Positions 1 through 7,766 of a stretch of DNA of 64,000 bases are shown piece by piece. Numbering within the stretch: position 1 is the stretch's first letter; the number at the start of each line of letters is the position of its first letter. The notes under the pieces are model-generated. The model had not been told where the DNA came from. It saw only the letters and a list, made by a program, of their open reading frames with translations, and did no database searches. Made by a program: the position numbers and the translations under genes. The stretch comes from Teredinibacter sp. KSP-S5-2 (GTDB lineage Bacteria > Pseudomonadota > Gammaproteobacteria > Pseudomonadales > Cellvibrionaceae), in assembly GCF_032773895.1 (NCBI RefSeq), contig NZ_CP120416.1, positions 1,982,001 to 2,046,000 on the forward strand. Direction: 5' to 3'.

Positions 1-2
1 CT

Positions 3-1136
3 TATCCTGGTTTGGAACGGAAAGTGTTTCCTGAAGAGATAAGAACAAGGCTATCTGTTAATAGCTTATATGAGTACTTTAATTCCGGTGCTTTGGTTGA
101 AGAGAATATTAAGAAATTCCTATCAGTAACCGCCGCTCAATTGGCATATGCAAAAATTATGAGAATTTCTCACGGAGCATTGGGGCCCTCCAATTTTACT
201 CTAAGTGGCAAGTGGATCGATTTTGGAACCGTATCTACTCTGCCGAGCGGAGTAAACATAATGCTGGGAAAAGGGGGGATGCCATTCTATCGTGAGCCAT
301 ATTCTACGGTAGAGGTTTTAAAGGAATTTGTCTATACAATCAATAAATATTCCATGTCTAACTTGGATTTTTATAAATTGGAAAGTTACTACTTCAAGGA
401 ATTTGAAAAGAAATCGTTTCATTATGCGGGTCGTGTTTTTGGTTTGGGAGAGGAAATGGTTCCGCATTTTGTCCTCTCGGCAGATTATCTTACTTTGTGC
501 AAAAGACTATTGTCCCTGCTGAGTTCGGGTACTGAACTGATTTGTGAGGTTCCTGAAACATGGAGTGAATGCGATAAAATAAATGATTGGTTATATACCC
601 TTTTTCAGTGTTTGCTCGATCGAAATGGAAGCTGTCAGAATACATACTCGAATGAGGTAAGTGCGTTATATAGGATATATAGAAAATGTCACTTAAAATT
701 GCGTAATTCTAAGGTGTCATGGCGTGCATTTTTGACTGCCAGGGTTTTGATTACTCTAAAACAGGGATATTTGCAGAATTATTTCTTTAGGGGAAGAATT
801 AATAACTATGTGTCGGAAAGTCTTCATTCCGGTTTAAGAATTCAAAAACTAGTGGACGAAACAATCAAGCAGGCTTCCTGGATATATGAGCAATCGACCC
901 AGATTGTGACTATCTGTCAAACGGATACCGTACATATACGATACTACTTGGAAAGCGAAACATTTCAAATATTTAATCACTTGAATTACCACAAGGCGAC
1001 ATTTGGTTCCATAACAGAACTAGCTTATTGGTTGACAGAGAGCGGGGTATTAAATTGTTCCAGTTATGATTATCAACCATATCTTAACAAGGTAATAAGC
1101 CTATTACAGCGTATAGAAGAGCATGAAAAGGAATAA
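3..1136 (+). CDS. MchC/MceJ-like peptide-maturation protein (5'-partial)
   Basis: The frame is open from the left edge, so the gene starts outside the window; a TTG at 12 is only an internal possibility. The visible 374+ residues hold one striking motif about residues 54-73 counted from that TTG: HGALGPSN followed by LSGKWIDFG. It recalls the HGVxNTDN...IDYG metal and nucleotide site of SelO-like pseudokinases. The rest is a helical, mixed-charge protein with no signal peptide or membrane segment. Its stop overlaps the next gene, a HlyC-like acyltransferase, by 14 nt. That pairing is the MceJ/MceI (MchC/MchD) arrangement known from siderophore microcins, where both proteins together attach the C-terminal modification. 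The assignment rests mainly on this context and on the motif; direct homology was not tested. Confidence 0.5.
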   Translation, partial: YPGLERKVFPEEIRTRLSVNSLYEYFNSGALVEENIKKFLSVTAAQLAYAKIMRISHGALGPSNFTLSGKWIDFGTVSTLPSGVNIMLGKGGMPFYREPYSTVEVLKEFVYTINKYSMSNLDFYKLESYYFKEFEKKSFHYAGRVFGLGEEMVPHFVLSADYLTLCKRLLSLLSSGTELICEVPETWSECDKINDWLYTLFQCLLDRNGSCQNTYSNEVSALYRIYRKCHLKLRNSKVSWRAFLTARVLITLKQGYLQNYFFRGRINNYVSESLHSGLRIQKLVDETIKQASWIYEQSTQIVTICQTDTVHIRYYLESETFQIFNHLNYHKATFGSITELAYWLTESGVLNCSSYDYQPYLNKVISLLQRIEEHEKE

Positions 1137-1545
1137 TGAAATCAAATCAAGTTTGGGCGAAGTGTTTCTACTTCACGAGGCTTCGGGAATAGCGCTCAAT
1201 GAGGTTAATCTGAAAACCATAAAGAACTCGATTAAAAACGACTGTTTCAAGTTTATTTATGGTCCTGAAGATACTTTGATAGGTTATGTGTCTTGGGCAA
1301 GTATCTCTAGATCGTCCTATAGAAAAATAAAAGTTGAAAAAATCGATTTGCAATATGATTATGAATGGAATGAAGGACCGATTTCATATGTTCAAAATAT
1401 ATTTATAATTAATGGATGGAGCCATTATGGTATTAACTTTCTGCATAAAGAGAGAAAATGTCATAAGTTACTGTTTTGGAAAAGAAAAGATCGTCAATAC
1501 CTTGTTAAAAGAGTTAAAATCAGATCGTCGAACTTAAAGGAGTAA
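1123..1545 (+). CDS. HlyC/MceI-like lysine-acyltransferase family protein
   Basis: A 140-residue protein. By eye it follows the order of the toxin-activating acyltransferase family: an N-terminal LGEVFLLHEAS segment, then GYVSWASIS at residues 54-62, which matches the conserved YCSWANLS strand of HlyC. It is shorter than HlyC (about 170 residues). The positions where HlyC has its catalytic His and Asp appear substituted in my hand alignment, although a His lies a few residues away (H18). In microcin E492 and H47 clusters the homologues MceI/MchD act with MceJ/MchC to link a siderophore moiety to the peptide C terminus. Here the gene overlaps such a partner and lies before an exporter. It may modify an unknown peptide or protein. 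The family call is moderate; the substrate is unknown. Confidence 0.6.
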   Translation: MKRNNEIKSSLGEVFLLHEASGIALNEVNLKTIKNSIKNDCFKFIYGPEDTLIGYVSWASISRSSYRKIKVEKIDLQYDYEWNEGPISYVQNIFIINGWSHYGINFLHKERKCHKLLFWKRKDRQYLVKRVKIRSSNLKE

Positions 1546-1550
1546 ATTAT

Positions 1551-1787
1551 ATGAAAAACATGCAATCTAGTCGTCTAAAGAAAGGTACACAATGGGGTTT
1601 AATTGGGTTTGTCATAGGGATTGTGGGATTCATCGTGGGCTCATATTTTTCGCTTGGCGCTGAAAGTGATATTCCTATTCAGCATGCCGTTGTGGAGATG
1701 TCCGCAGATCCAATGGGATTTTTAATCGGGATAGTTGGTTTTATGATCGGCGGAACTGTGGCTGTTATTGCTTCAAAAAAAGAATAA
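1551..1787 (+). CDS. 78-residue glycine-zipper double-membrane-helix protein
   Basis: A strong AAGGAG-type ribosome site precedes the ATG. The protein has a short basic N terminus (SRLKKGTQW), a first hydrophobic helix around residues 16-32, a polar loop with acidic residues, a second hydrophobic helix around residues 54-72, and a KKE tail. Both helices contain IGIVGF and have glycines every 3 or 4 positions (for example G-x2-G-x3-G-x2-G-x3-G), a heptad glycine zipper used for tight helix packing or oligomeric pores. I recognise no family. It sits 5 nt after the acyltransferase and 24 nt before the exporter adaptor, so it could be an immunity protein, a membrane-active peptide, or the substrate of the modifying enzymes. 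It lacks a double-glycine leader and the Ser-rich C terminus of class IIb microcins. Confidence 0.8.
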   Translation: MKNMQSSRLKKGTQWGLIGFVIGIVGFIVGSYFSLGAESDIPIQHAVVEMSADPMGFLIGIVGFMIGGTVAVIASKKE

Positions 1788-1811
1788 TCATTGTGTCATT
1801 AGATTAATAAA

Positions 1812-2909
1812 GTGAAATGGAAATTAATCGGTCTGAAAATGTTTGACGAAAATAATATAAGTGTCAAAAAGGAACTTTTAAACGAACTTAAACTGGAAGA
1901 TACTGATCGGGACGATTCCTTAATTACGTCATGCAAGCCTTTGTATCAAAGTGGCCGATTTTGGACATCTGTATTGGTTTTTATTGCGGTACCTTCTTTT
2001 ATTGGTTTTGCGTTTGCTATAGATAGACAAAAAAATGTTGAGACGTTGTATCCGGCTCAGGAGGTAGAAGAACGCATTAGTATTGATAAACCTAGCGGCC
2101 CGAATCTAGCTCCGAGAGATTCAACCGTTCTTCAAGCAAGCGGTTTTATTACTCCTCGAAGATATGCGACAGTTGCTTCGAAGTTCACCGCGAAGATTAA
2201 AAAGATCGTGGTAGAAGAGGGTGATTATGTTAATAAAGGCGATCCTTTGGCTTATTTAGAAGACAGTGATGCCAGATCTGAGTTGGAGTATGCCGAAGCC
2301 CAGCAAACCACACTAAAGGCAGTTTCAGAGCAACACTTGGCATTACTAAAGGAATCCTCGATTCAACTAAATAGAATCAAAAAGCTGATTGAAAAGGAAC
2401 TAATCAGTGAGGCTCAGTACGATGAAGTAGTCGCACAATATGAAGCACAAAATGCTCGATATAAAGCGAGCTTGGCTGAAGTGGAATCTTCCAAAAGCCG
2501 TGTATCTCTCCAAAAGCAGTTGCTTTCTGATATGGTAATCAGAGCACCTTTCGGTGGTGTTGTAGTGGATAAAAATGCGCAACCGGGTGAAATCATATCT
2601 CCTGTTTCCTCTGCGGGTGGTTTCACTAGAACCGGAATTTGCAGCATTGTAGATATGTCTTCGTTGGAAATCGAAGTCGATATCAATGAGCTTTATGTCA
2701 GTAAAGTACAGCCTGGGCAACCGGTGGAGGCGTCATTAAGAGCCTATCCCGATTGGAGCTTAAAAGGAAAGGTGATTACTATCGTACCAACCGCAGACAG
2801 GCAGAAAGCTACTGTTCGGGTTCGAATAAGCCTTCTCGAAAAAGATCCGAGAATAATGCCTGATATGGGAGTTAAAGTTAGTTTTTTGGATCATAAAAAC
2901 GCTGGATAA
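1812..2909 (+). CDS. HlyD/MacA-type periplasmic adaptor of an ABC exporter
   Basis: A 365-residue membrane fusion protein. A cytoplasmic N terminus of about 50 residues precedes one transmembrane helix (WTSVLVFIAVPSFIGFAFAI). The periplasmic part starts with the barrel-sandwich half-motif ASGFITPRRYATVASKFTAKIKK, runs through a coiled-coil hairpin (roughly residues 150-230) and returns to the lipoyl-like half (IRAPFGGVVVDKNAQPGEI) and a beta-barrel domain. This is the MacA/DevB architecture. It bridges inner-membrane permeases and a TolC-type outer-membrane channel, which is not encoded here. The call starts at GTG 1812; ATG 1839 is an alternative with no better ribosome site. It is followed after about 110 nt by the ATPase and permeases of the same exporter. 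Confidence 0.9.
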   Translation: MKWKLIGLKMFDENNISVKKELLNELKLEDTDRDDSLITSCKPLYQSGRFWTSVLVFIAVPSFIGFAFAIDRQKNVETLYPAQEVEERISIDKPSGPNLAPRDSTVLQASGFITPRRYATVASKFTAKIKKIVVEEGDYVNKGDPLAYLEDSDARSELEYAEAQQTTLKAVSEQHLALLKESSIQLNRIKKLIEKELISEAQYDEVVAQYEAQNARYKASLAEVESSKSRVSLQKQLLSDMVIRAPFGGVVVDKNAQPGEIISPVSSAGGFTRTGICSIVDMSSLEIEVDINELYVSKVQPGQPVEASLRAYPDWSLKGKVITIVPTADRQKATVRVRISLLEKDPRIMPDMGVKVSFLDHKNAG

Positions 2910-3021
2910 TCATTAAAAGTACGGAAGTTTTAGCAGATGGTACTTCCATTTATAGTTGAAGCATAGCCAGGTAGATAATAGATACATATTTGGCATTGAA
3001 ATATATTGGTGAGATTAAGAC

Positions 3022-3720
3022 ATGTCTTCAGGCCCTGTTATTAAATTGAGCAACGTCAGTAAAAGTTTTAAAAAAGGAAGTCAACAGGTTAATGTGCTTT
3101 CTGACTGTGAGCTAGAAATTTATAAAGGTGATTTTGTTGCTCTAATGGGACCTTCTGGATCAGGTAAGTCTACTCTACTAAATTTAATTGGGGGGTTGGA
3201 TAAACCGGACTCGGGTTGCGTGCAAATAGATGGTATGAATATTGAAACTTTGACTCCGAATGAGCTTTCAAAATGGCGTGCGCGAAAAATCGGTTTTATA
3301 TTTCAGTTTTATAATCTTGTTCCTGTATTAAATGCCCAAATGAATGTGGAACTACCATTGTTGCTCACTAATCTCACTTCAAAAGAAAGAAAACGTAGAG
3401 CAAAGATCGCACTTTCAATAGTGGGGCTGTCTGACAGAGAGAAACACTTTCCAAAAGAGTTATCCGGTGGACAACAACAAAGAACTGCTATTGCAAGAGC
3501 ATTTGTGACAGACCCTGAATTACTATTATGTGACGAGCCAACTGGTGATCTAGATGAAGAGTCTGCGCTTGAAATATTGGAGTTGCTAAAGTTTTTAAAT
3601 TCCGAACAAGGAAAAACTGTGATTATGGTAACACATGATCCAAAAGCAGCATCATATGCAAAGAAAACATTACATATGACGAAAGGTGGGTTTATTTTAA
3701 ACAGAACGGAAGTGGCATGA
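3022..3720 (+). CDS. MacB/LolD-type ABC transporter ATP-binding protein
   Basis: A 232-residue stand-alone ATPase. Walker A GPSGSGKS lies at residues 43-50, the Q-loop sits in FIFQFYNLVP, the ABC signature LSGGQ starts at 147, and Walker B LLLCDEP has D171 and E172, followed by the D-loop and the switch His in VTHDP. The FQFYNLVP stretch and small size place it with MacB, LolD and DevA ATPases that pair with FtsX-type permeases. Its stop overlaps the next permease start by 4 nt (ATGA), so translation is coupled. It powers export of the operon's cargo from the inner-membrane or periplasmic side. Confidence 0.95.
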   Translation: MSSGPVIKLSNVSKSFKKGSQQVNVLSDCELEIYKGDFVALMGPSGSGKSTLLNLIGGLDKPDSGCVQIDGMNIETLTPNELSKWRARKIGFIFQFYNLVPVLNAQMNVELPLLLTNLTSKERKRRAKIALSIVGLSDREKHFPKELSGGQQQRTAIARAFVTDPELLLCDEPTGDLDEESALEILELLKFLNSEQGKTVIMVTHDPKAASYAKKTLHMTKGGFILNRTEVA

Positions 3721-4865
3721 ACTACTGGATTTTGTTATACAAAAACATTACTAGGAATCGTTTAAGAAGTACCCTTTCTTTCTGTTCAGTTGTAATCGCT
3801 TTTTTACTTTTTGGCTTGTTAGGGGCGCTAAATTCTGCATTTAATTCAGGTTCTGAACTTGCCGACAACTACCGTTTAGTTGTGTCGAGTAAGTCATCTA
3901 TGATGAAACTCCTGCCTGTTAGTTACGTTGATTCTATAGATCGTATTGAGGGTGTAGATGCAGTTTCGCATCAATCTTGGTTTGGCGGTTATTACAAGAC
4001 CCCTCGCAATAGTTTTGCTCAGTTTCCAGTTGATATTGACCGTTACTTATCTGTTTATCCGGAAACAAAAATTCCACCGGAGCAACTAGAAAGATTTAAA
4101 GCAAATCGCATCGGTGCTGCAGTTGGTGAGAAAATCGCCGATAAATATAATTGGAAGCTGGGTGACAAAATATCGTTAACAAGTGCAATTTATTCAACTC
4201 GCGGAGATTTTACCTGGGAGTTTGATGTTGAAGCAATTTTCCCAAGCAGTGAGAAAGGTGGGGGGCAATTAATGTTGTTCCATTATGACTACTTTGATGG
4301 CGCAAGAGACTTTGCTAGAGGCGAGGTTGGCTGGTTAGGCGTTAGGCTTGGCCATTCAAAAAATGCATCCTTAGTTGCTACGCTAATCGATAGCCGTTTT
4401 GGGAACTCTAGTACGGAAACAAAAACAAGCACAGAAAAAGCTTTTGGGGAAGCATATTTAAAGCAATTTGGCGATGTGGGGTTTGTAACAAAGATAATTC
4501 TTTCAGCAGTATTTTTCACAATGATGTTGATTACCGGGAGCTCAATATCTCAATCTGTTCGTGAACGCATGTCTGAAATTGCTCTATTTAAAACAATAGG
4601 TTTTTCGGACTTTTCGATTGTTGGCTTAGTCTTAATGGAGACACTAGTAGTTTCTACAGCGGGTTATCTGGTTGGAATGGCGAGTGCATACGGCTTAACA
4701 GAATTACAACTTGTTAAAGACTCTCTACCAAATTTTTCTATAGGTACGGAGAATTGGTTTTTTGCACTATTTATAAGCTTGATTTTTGGTGTGGTTTCGG
4801 GTGTTGCTCCAAGCTTAACGATACTAAAGTCAAATGTTGCTTTGACGTTAAGACGGAATTACTAA
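3717..4865 (+). CDS. FtsX-like ABC permease (first of two)
   Basis: A 382-residue protein with the MacB/FtsX permease layout: an N-terminal helix right after NITRNRLRSTLSF, a periplasmic domain of about 230 residues, then three helices near the C terminus (FVTKIILSAVFFTMMLITG, the segment around VGLVLMETLVVSTAGYLVG, and FALFISLIFGVVSGVAPS). The REMSEIALFKTIGFS-type coupling stretch between helices 2 and 3 is present as RERMSEIALFKTIGFS. It would form a heterodimer with the downstream permease, since MacB-type exporters need two such subunits and here they come from separate genes. Confidence 0.9.
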   Translation: MNYWILLYKNITRNRLRSTLSFCSVVIAFLLFGLLGALNSAFNSGSELADNYRLVVSSKSSMMKLLPVSYVDSIDRIEGVDAVSHQSWFGGYYKTPRNSFAQFPVDIDRYLSVYPETKIPPEQLERFKANRIGAAVGEKIADKYNWKLGDKISLTSAIYSTRGDFTWEFDVEAIFPSSEKGGGQLMLFHYDYFDGARDFARGEVGWLGVRLGHSKNASLVATLIDSRFGNSSTETKTSTEKAFGEAYLKQFGDVGFVTKIILSAVFFTMMLITGSSISQSVRERMSEIALFKTIGFSDFSIVGLVLMETLVVSTAGYLVGMASAYGLTELQLVKDSLPNFSIGTENWFFALFISLIFGVVSGVAPSLTILKSNVALTLRRNY

Positions 4866-4877
4866 GGTTTTGATATT

Positions 4878-6062
4878 ATGCTTAAGGAAATTACATCTTT
4901 AACCCGAATCAATTTACTCGGAGCAAAAAGAAGGTGGCCGTCATCCTTAGTGGCCATTTTGGGTATAGCTTTTGTTGTAAGCGTTTTTGTGTCAACTCTT
5001 GCTTTGGTTAATGGTTATAAGAAATCTATGTCAAGTGCCGCATCTGACGAAACAATAATTATTTTAAGAGATGGCGCGAACTCTGAAGTGAGTAGTAGTC
5101 TTTCTAGTGAACAAATTGAAATTCTATCTAATACTTCTATTGTAAAACGCGATGCAACTGGACAACCTTTGGTATCTCCTGAATTTTATGTTGTGGTTAA
5201 TATTCCTGGTGACAAACCGGAGGAAATATCTAGTTTGCCACTTAGAGGTGTGGGTAAAAATGCGGTATCGGTGAGAGATAACTTTAAACTTGTTAAAGGC
5301 CGGTTTTTCGAGCAAGGAAAACGTGAAATTATTGTAGGAAGATCATCATACGAAAAGTTTTCTGGTTTAAAGATAGGTGACGCCTTAAAGTTGGATGGTA
5401 ACAGTTGGAAAATAGTCGGCGTTTTTGAATCGAAGCGTAGCGTCTTAGAATCGGAAATGTGGTCCGATGTTCATACTCTTCAACAAGAGTATAACCGTAG
5501 CAATTATTATCAGTCATTGAGGGCAAAATTAAACTCTAGCTCAGATATAAATGCACTTAAAGAGTATATACAACAAGATCCGAGGTTAAAGGTTAAGGTG
5601 GAAAGTGAAAAGGACTACCTTGAAAAACAGTCCAAAGGCCTGTCCATGTTTATTAATACAATCGGATACCCTATAGTTATATTAATGGCTATTGGTTCTG
5701 CGTTTGGTGCAATTAATACAATGTATTCGTCGGTCGATGCGAAGAAGCATGAAATAGCAACTATAAGAGCAATGGGTTTTTTGCCTTTTTCCATCGTAGT
5801 ATCTATCTTAATTGAATCCCTGGTTTTAGCTTTGATTGGTGGGCTGGTTGGGGCTTCAATAATAATAGTAACCTTGGGGGGATATAGCGTATCTACGTTA
5901 AGCGGATCCACTCTGAGTCAAGTGGTTTTTGATTTCGACGTATCACCTGAGATCTTTCTTACTGGTCTAATCTGTGCTGTAGTAATAGGCATGATTTCTG
6001 GTTTGTTTCCTGCTCTAAAAGCGGTAAGGGTAAACGTAGCTGTTGCGTTAAAACGAGCTTAA
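4878..6062 (+). CDS. FtsX-like ABC permease (second of two)
   Basis: A 394-residue paralogue of the preceding permease with the same one-plus-three helix layout. It has an N-terminal helix after INLLGAKRRWPSSLVAI, a periplasmic domain, then IGYPIVILMAIGSAFGAINTM, an HEIATIRAMGFLPFSIV coupling motif, and two more helices ending in GLFPALKAVRVNVAVALKRA. The tail PALKAVRxxVxxALK is typical of FtsX/MacB C termini. It begins 12 nt after the first permease and is the last long gene of the operon. A + oriented hairpin with a U-run lies about 280 nt downstream. Confidence 0.9.
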   Translation: MLKEITSLTRINLLGAKRRWPSSLVAILGIAFVVSVFVSTLALVNGYKKSMSSAASDETIIILRDGANSEVSSSLSSEQIEILSNTSIVKRDATGQPLVSPEFYVVVNIPGDKPEEISSLPLRGVGKNAVSVRDNFKLVKGRFFEQGKREIIVGRSSYEKFSGLKIGDALKLDGNSWKIVGVFESKRSVLESEMWSDVHTLQQEYNRSNYYQSLRAKLNSSSDINALKEYIQQDPRLKVKVESEKDYLEKQSKGLSMFINTIGYPIVILMAIGSAFGAINTMYSSVDAKKHEIATIRAMGFLPFSIVVSILIESLVLALIGGLVGASIIIVTLGGYSVSTLSGSTLSQVVFDFDVSPEIFLTGLICAVVIGMISGLFPALKAVRVNVAVALKRA

Positions 6063-6112
6063 GTCATAGTTTCCTGTGTACCGATAAATAAGCGGATGAT
6101 GGAGCTAAGAAT

Positions 6113-6169
6113 ATGTATAAACGCTATCCTCATGCAGTCTATATTATTCAATACTCAGTTCGGTTGTAG
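6113..6169 (+). CDS. possible 18-residue peptide ORF
   Basis: An ATG with GGAG 8 nt upstream (6101-6104) opens an 18-codon frame, MYKRYPHAVYIIQYSVRL, rich in Tyr and basic residues and ending in TAG. It lies between the exporter operon and its downstream hairpin. No family is recognised and chance is likely for so short a frame. It is listed because the operon lacks an obvious precursor peptide. Confidence 0.15.
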   Translation: MYKRYPHAVYIIQYSVRL

Positions 6170-6209
6170 TGCGATATTTAGCGATTTAATCGCCGGGGAG
6201 GAATAAATA

Positions 6210-6278
6210 TTGAGCGGCAAAGTTATTATTGTAGTGCTAAAAAGCATTTATTTGAGAGTATCTGCTTTATGGTTTTAA
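6210..6278 (+). CDS. possible 22-residue hydrophobic peptide ORF
   Basis: A TTG is preceded at 7 nt by a very strong Shine-Dalgarno run GGGGAGGA (6195-6202). The frame gives 22 residues, SGKVIIVVLKSIYLRVSALWF after the start, a short basic-hydrophobic peptide. The good ribosome site is the only evidence beyond the open frame. It could be a toxin-like or leaderless peptide of the upstream operon, or chance. Confidence 0.2.
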   Translation: MSGKVIIVVLKSIYLRVSALWF

Positions 6279-6340
6279 AGGAGAGTGGGGCATCAATAAC
6301 GCGAAGGGGAAGAAAATATAAAGAAATTTTATTTTTTATA

Positions 6341-6375
6341 CGCTGACCGCGGTATTCGGCCGCGGTCAGCGTTTT
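6341..6375 (+). terminator. intrinsic terminator hairpin after the exporter operon
   Basis: A perfect 12-bp stem, CGCTGACCGCGG (6341-6352) and CCGCGGTCAGCG (6360-6371), encloses a 7-nt loop and is followed by TTTT. The stem is very GC-rich in an AT-rich setting. The U-run is on the + side, so it should end + strand transcripts. It also sits at the 3' side of the convergent minus-strand gene. Confidence 0.75.
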
Positions 6376-6387
6376 CCTCAAACTTAC

Positions 6388-6969
6388 TTATTCAATCTTT
6401 TCCTCGTTAGACCAAACGCAATCAAGCCAAGAGTAAAGAGAGACAGGTTCGGGGACATTGACTAGGTTTCCAGGCCGAATTCTGAACGTTAAATCACTTT
6501 GTGAAGACGGACTGCCGGAGTAATAAGTCGTGCCTTCAGCGTAGTCGTTATATGTTCGTCTCACGCCCCTCTGAGCTGTATTGTTAGTCAGGCCAATTGT
6601 GTAATTCGAACCCAGGTCAAACAAAAGGGAGCTTACATCCAAATCCACCCAGCCAATGTAGTTGTGAGTTAAGTTTATTTCGCTGCTCGTAAGAAGCGCA
6701 TCGGATGAAAAATCCCCCACACCAGAGTACAAGCTCATAGTTATAGTTAGATCATTGTACCATTGATTGTAGTTGACAATGTATATGCCAACACTACCTA
6801 TGTCAGTATCGGTGGCGTTAAAACTTTGACCTACTGGGCTGGCATATTGAATTTGAATAGAACCACTGTAGCTATCGTTGTTTTCTATAAGTAAGGCTTG
6901 TGTGCTAACGGAACAAATTGATGCAAAAATAAAAGTTAACACGCTGAAATATTTAGATAAGTTTTTCAT
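6388..6969 (-). CDS. PEP-CTERM-type secreted protein with frameshifted sorting tail
   Basis: The start chosen is MKNLSKYF at 6969, because a clear signal peptide follows (FSVLTFIFASICSVSTQA); the frame is open further upstream without such a feature. The mature part is a Ser/Thr/Asn-rich beta protein of the kind found in PEP-CTERM surface proteins. The protein ends in VPEPVSLYSWLDCVWSNEEKIE. A 2-bp slip in the CT run (AAAGAGAGAC on the + strand, 6435-6444) explains this: with one more CT the frame reads VPEPVSL, then FTLGLIAFGLTRKRLNK, ending at 6384. That is a textbook PEP motif, hydrophobic helix and basic tail recognised by exosortase. As written the protein would be secreted but not sorted. 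Confidence 0.75.
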   Translation of the reverse strand: MKNLSKYFSVLTFIFASICSVSTQALLIENNDSYSGSIQIQYASPVGQSFNATDTDIGSVGIYIVNYNQWYNDLTITMSLYSGVGDFSSDALLTSSEINLTHNYIGWVDLDVSSLLFDLGSNYTIGLTNNTAQRGVRRTYNDYAEGTTYYSGSPSSQSDLTFRIRPGNLVNVPEPVSLYSWLDCVWSNEEKIE

Positions 6970-7225
6970 ATCTAGTAAAATGTCCTTTTTGACCTTTATA
7001 ATTTGGAGATTCAAAGCGGTTTTTAGCAATCTATATGCCATAAGTGGATGTTAAATGTTTTATCTCTAAGCTATTGTTTTTAAAGGGTATTATTTTTATT
7101 CTATTGGTTGGTCTGGTTGCGTAATCCTGTAAATTATACCGACATGAGTTGGAGAGAAAGCGCAATCGTCAGTGCTGAAAGATAAATTTAGCAGGAAGGA
7201 TAATTGAGCGATGAATATGTGCAAG

Positions 7226-7680
7226 GGCTACCGTTTTTCTGCCGAGATTATCTAACGTACAGTTTGGCTATAACATCATTTCAATCTTAGTCATCGTGCT
7301 ATTGAGGATTTGAAGGTGAGCTACGATGCAGTGCAATAAGTCTGGAACGAAAAACACGAGCCTGATTAAACGTAAGTAAGCTGGTTTTGAGGTCAATAAT
7401 TATACTGATGAAGATTTTTAAAAATCAAAAGAAAGCAGTGCTACCTGTGGCGTGAAGTGGATTAGAACAGTGATATGGTTGATATTTTATGCAGCTTTGT
7501 AGTTGTAGAGCTAGTAAGGCTGTAATACTGTTTTGAATAAGGTGATCGAAGCTATCTGTGGTGAGCAGCGATACCAGAGCTTATTCGCGACATGAGTTCG
7601 TACGCGAATAATAGAACGAAGCTTTCGCATTACCGGAACTTAAGGCAGGATGTCTTGCGTCTTGGAAAAATGCAGCAGTG
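7226..7680 (+). pseudogene. decayed IS6-family transposase
   Basis: No long frame exists here, but frame-by-frame translation gives fragments in the right order for an IS6/IS26-type DDE transposase. GYRFSAEII is followed after a stop by RTVWL, then HHFNLSHRAIEDL, VSYDAVQ, WNEKHEPD, YLWREVD, VDIL, and SYANNRTKLSHYRN (the NNRAExSHQP-like segment near the catalytic Glu). These are separated by stops and at least two frame changes, and the total is shorter than a full transposase, so internal deletions are likely. It fills most of the gap between the PEP-CTERM gene and the next + gene. Terminal repeats were not found. Confidence 0.65.
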
Positions 7681-7766
7681 ATACACTATATAAGACATTG
7701 ATATTGTGAAGCTAAAAAGCGTTAATCTGATAGTATTTGTTGTGGGAAGATCTGATAAGAGGGTAT

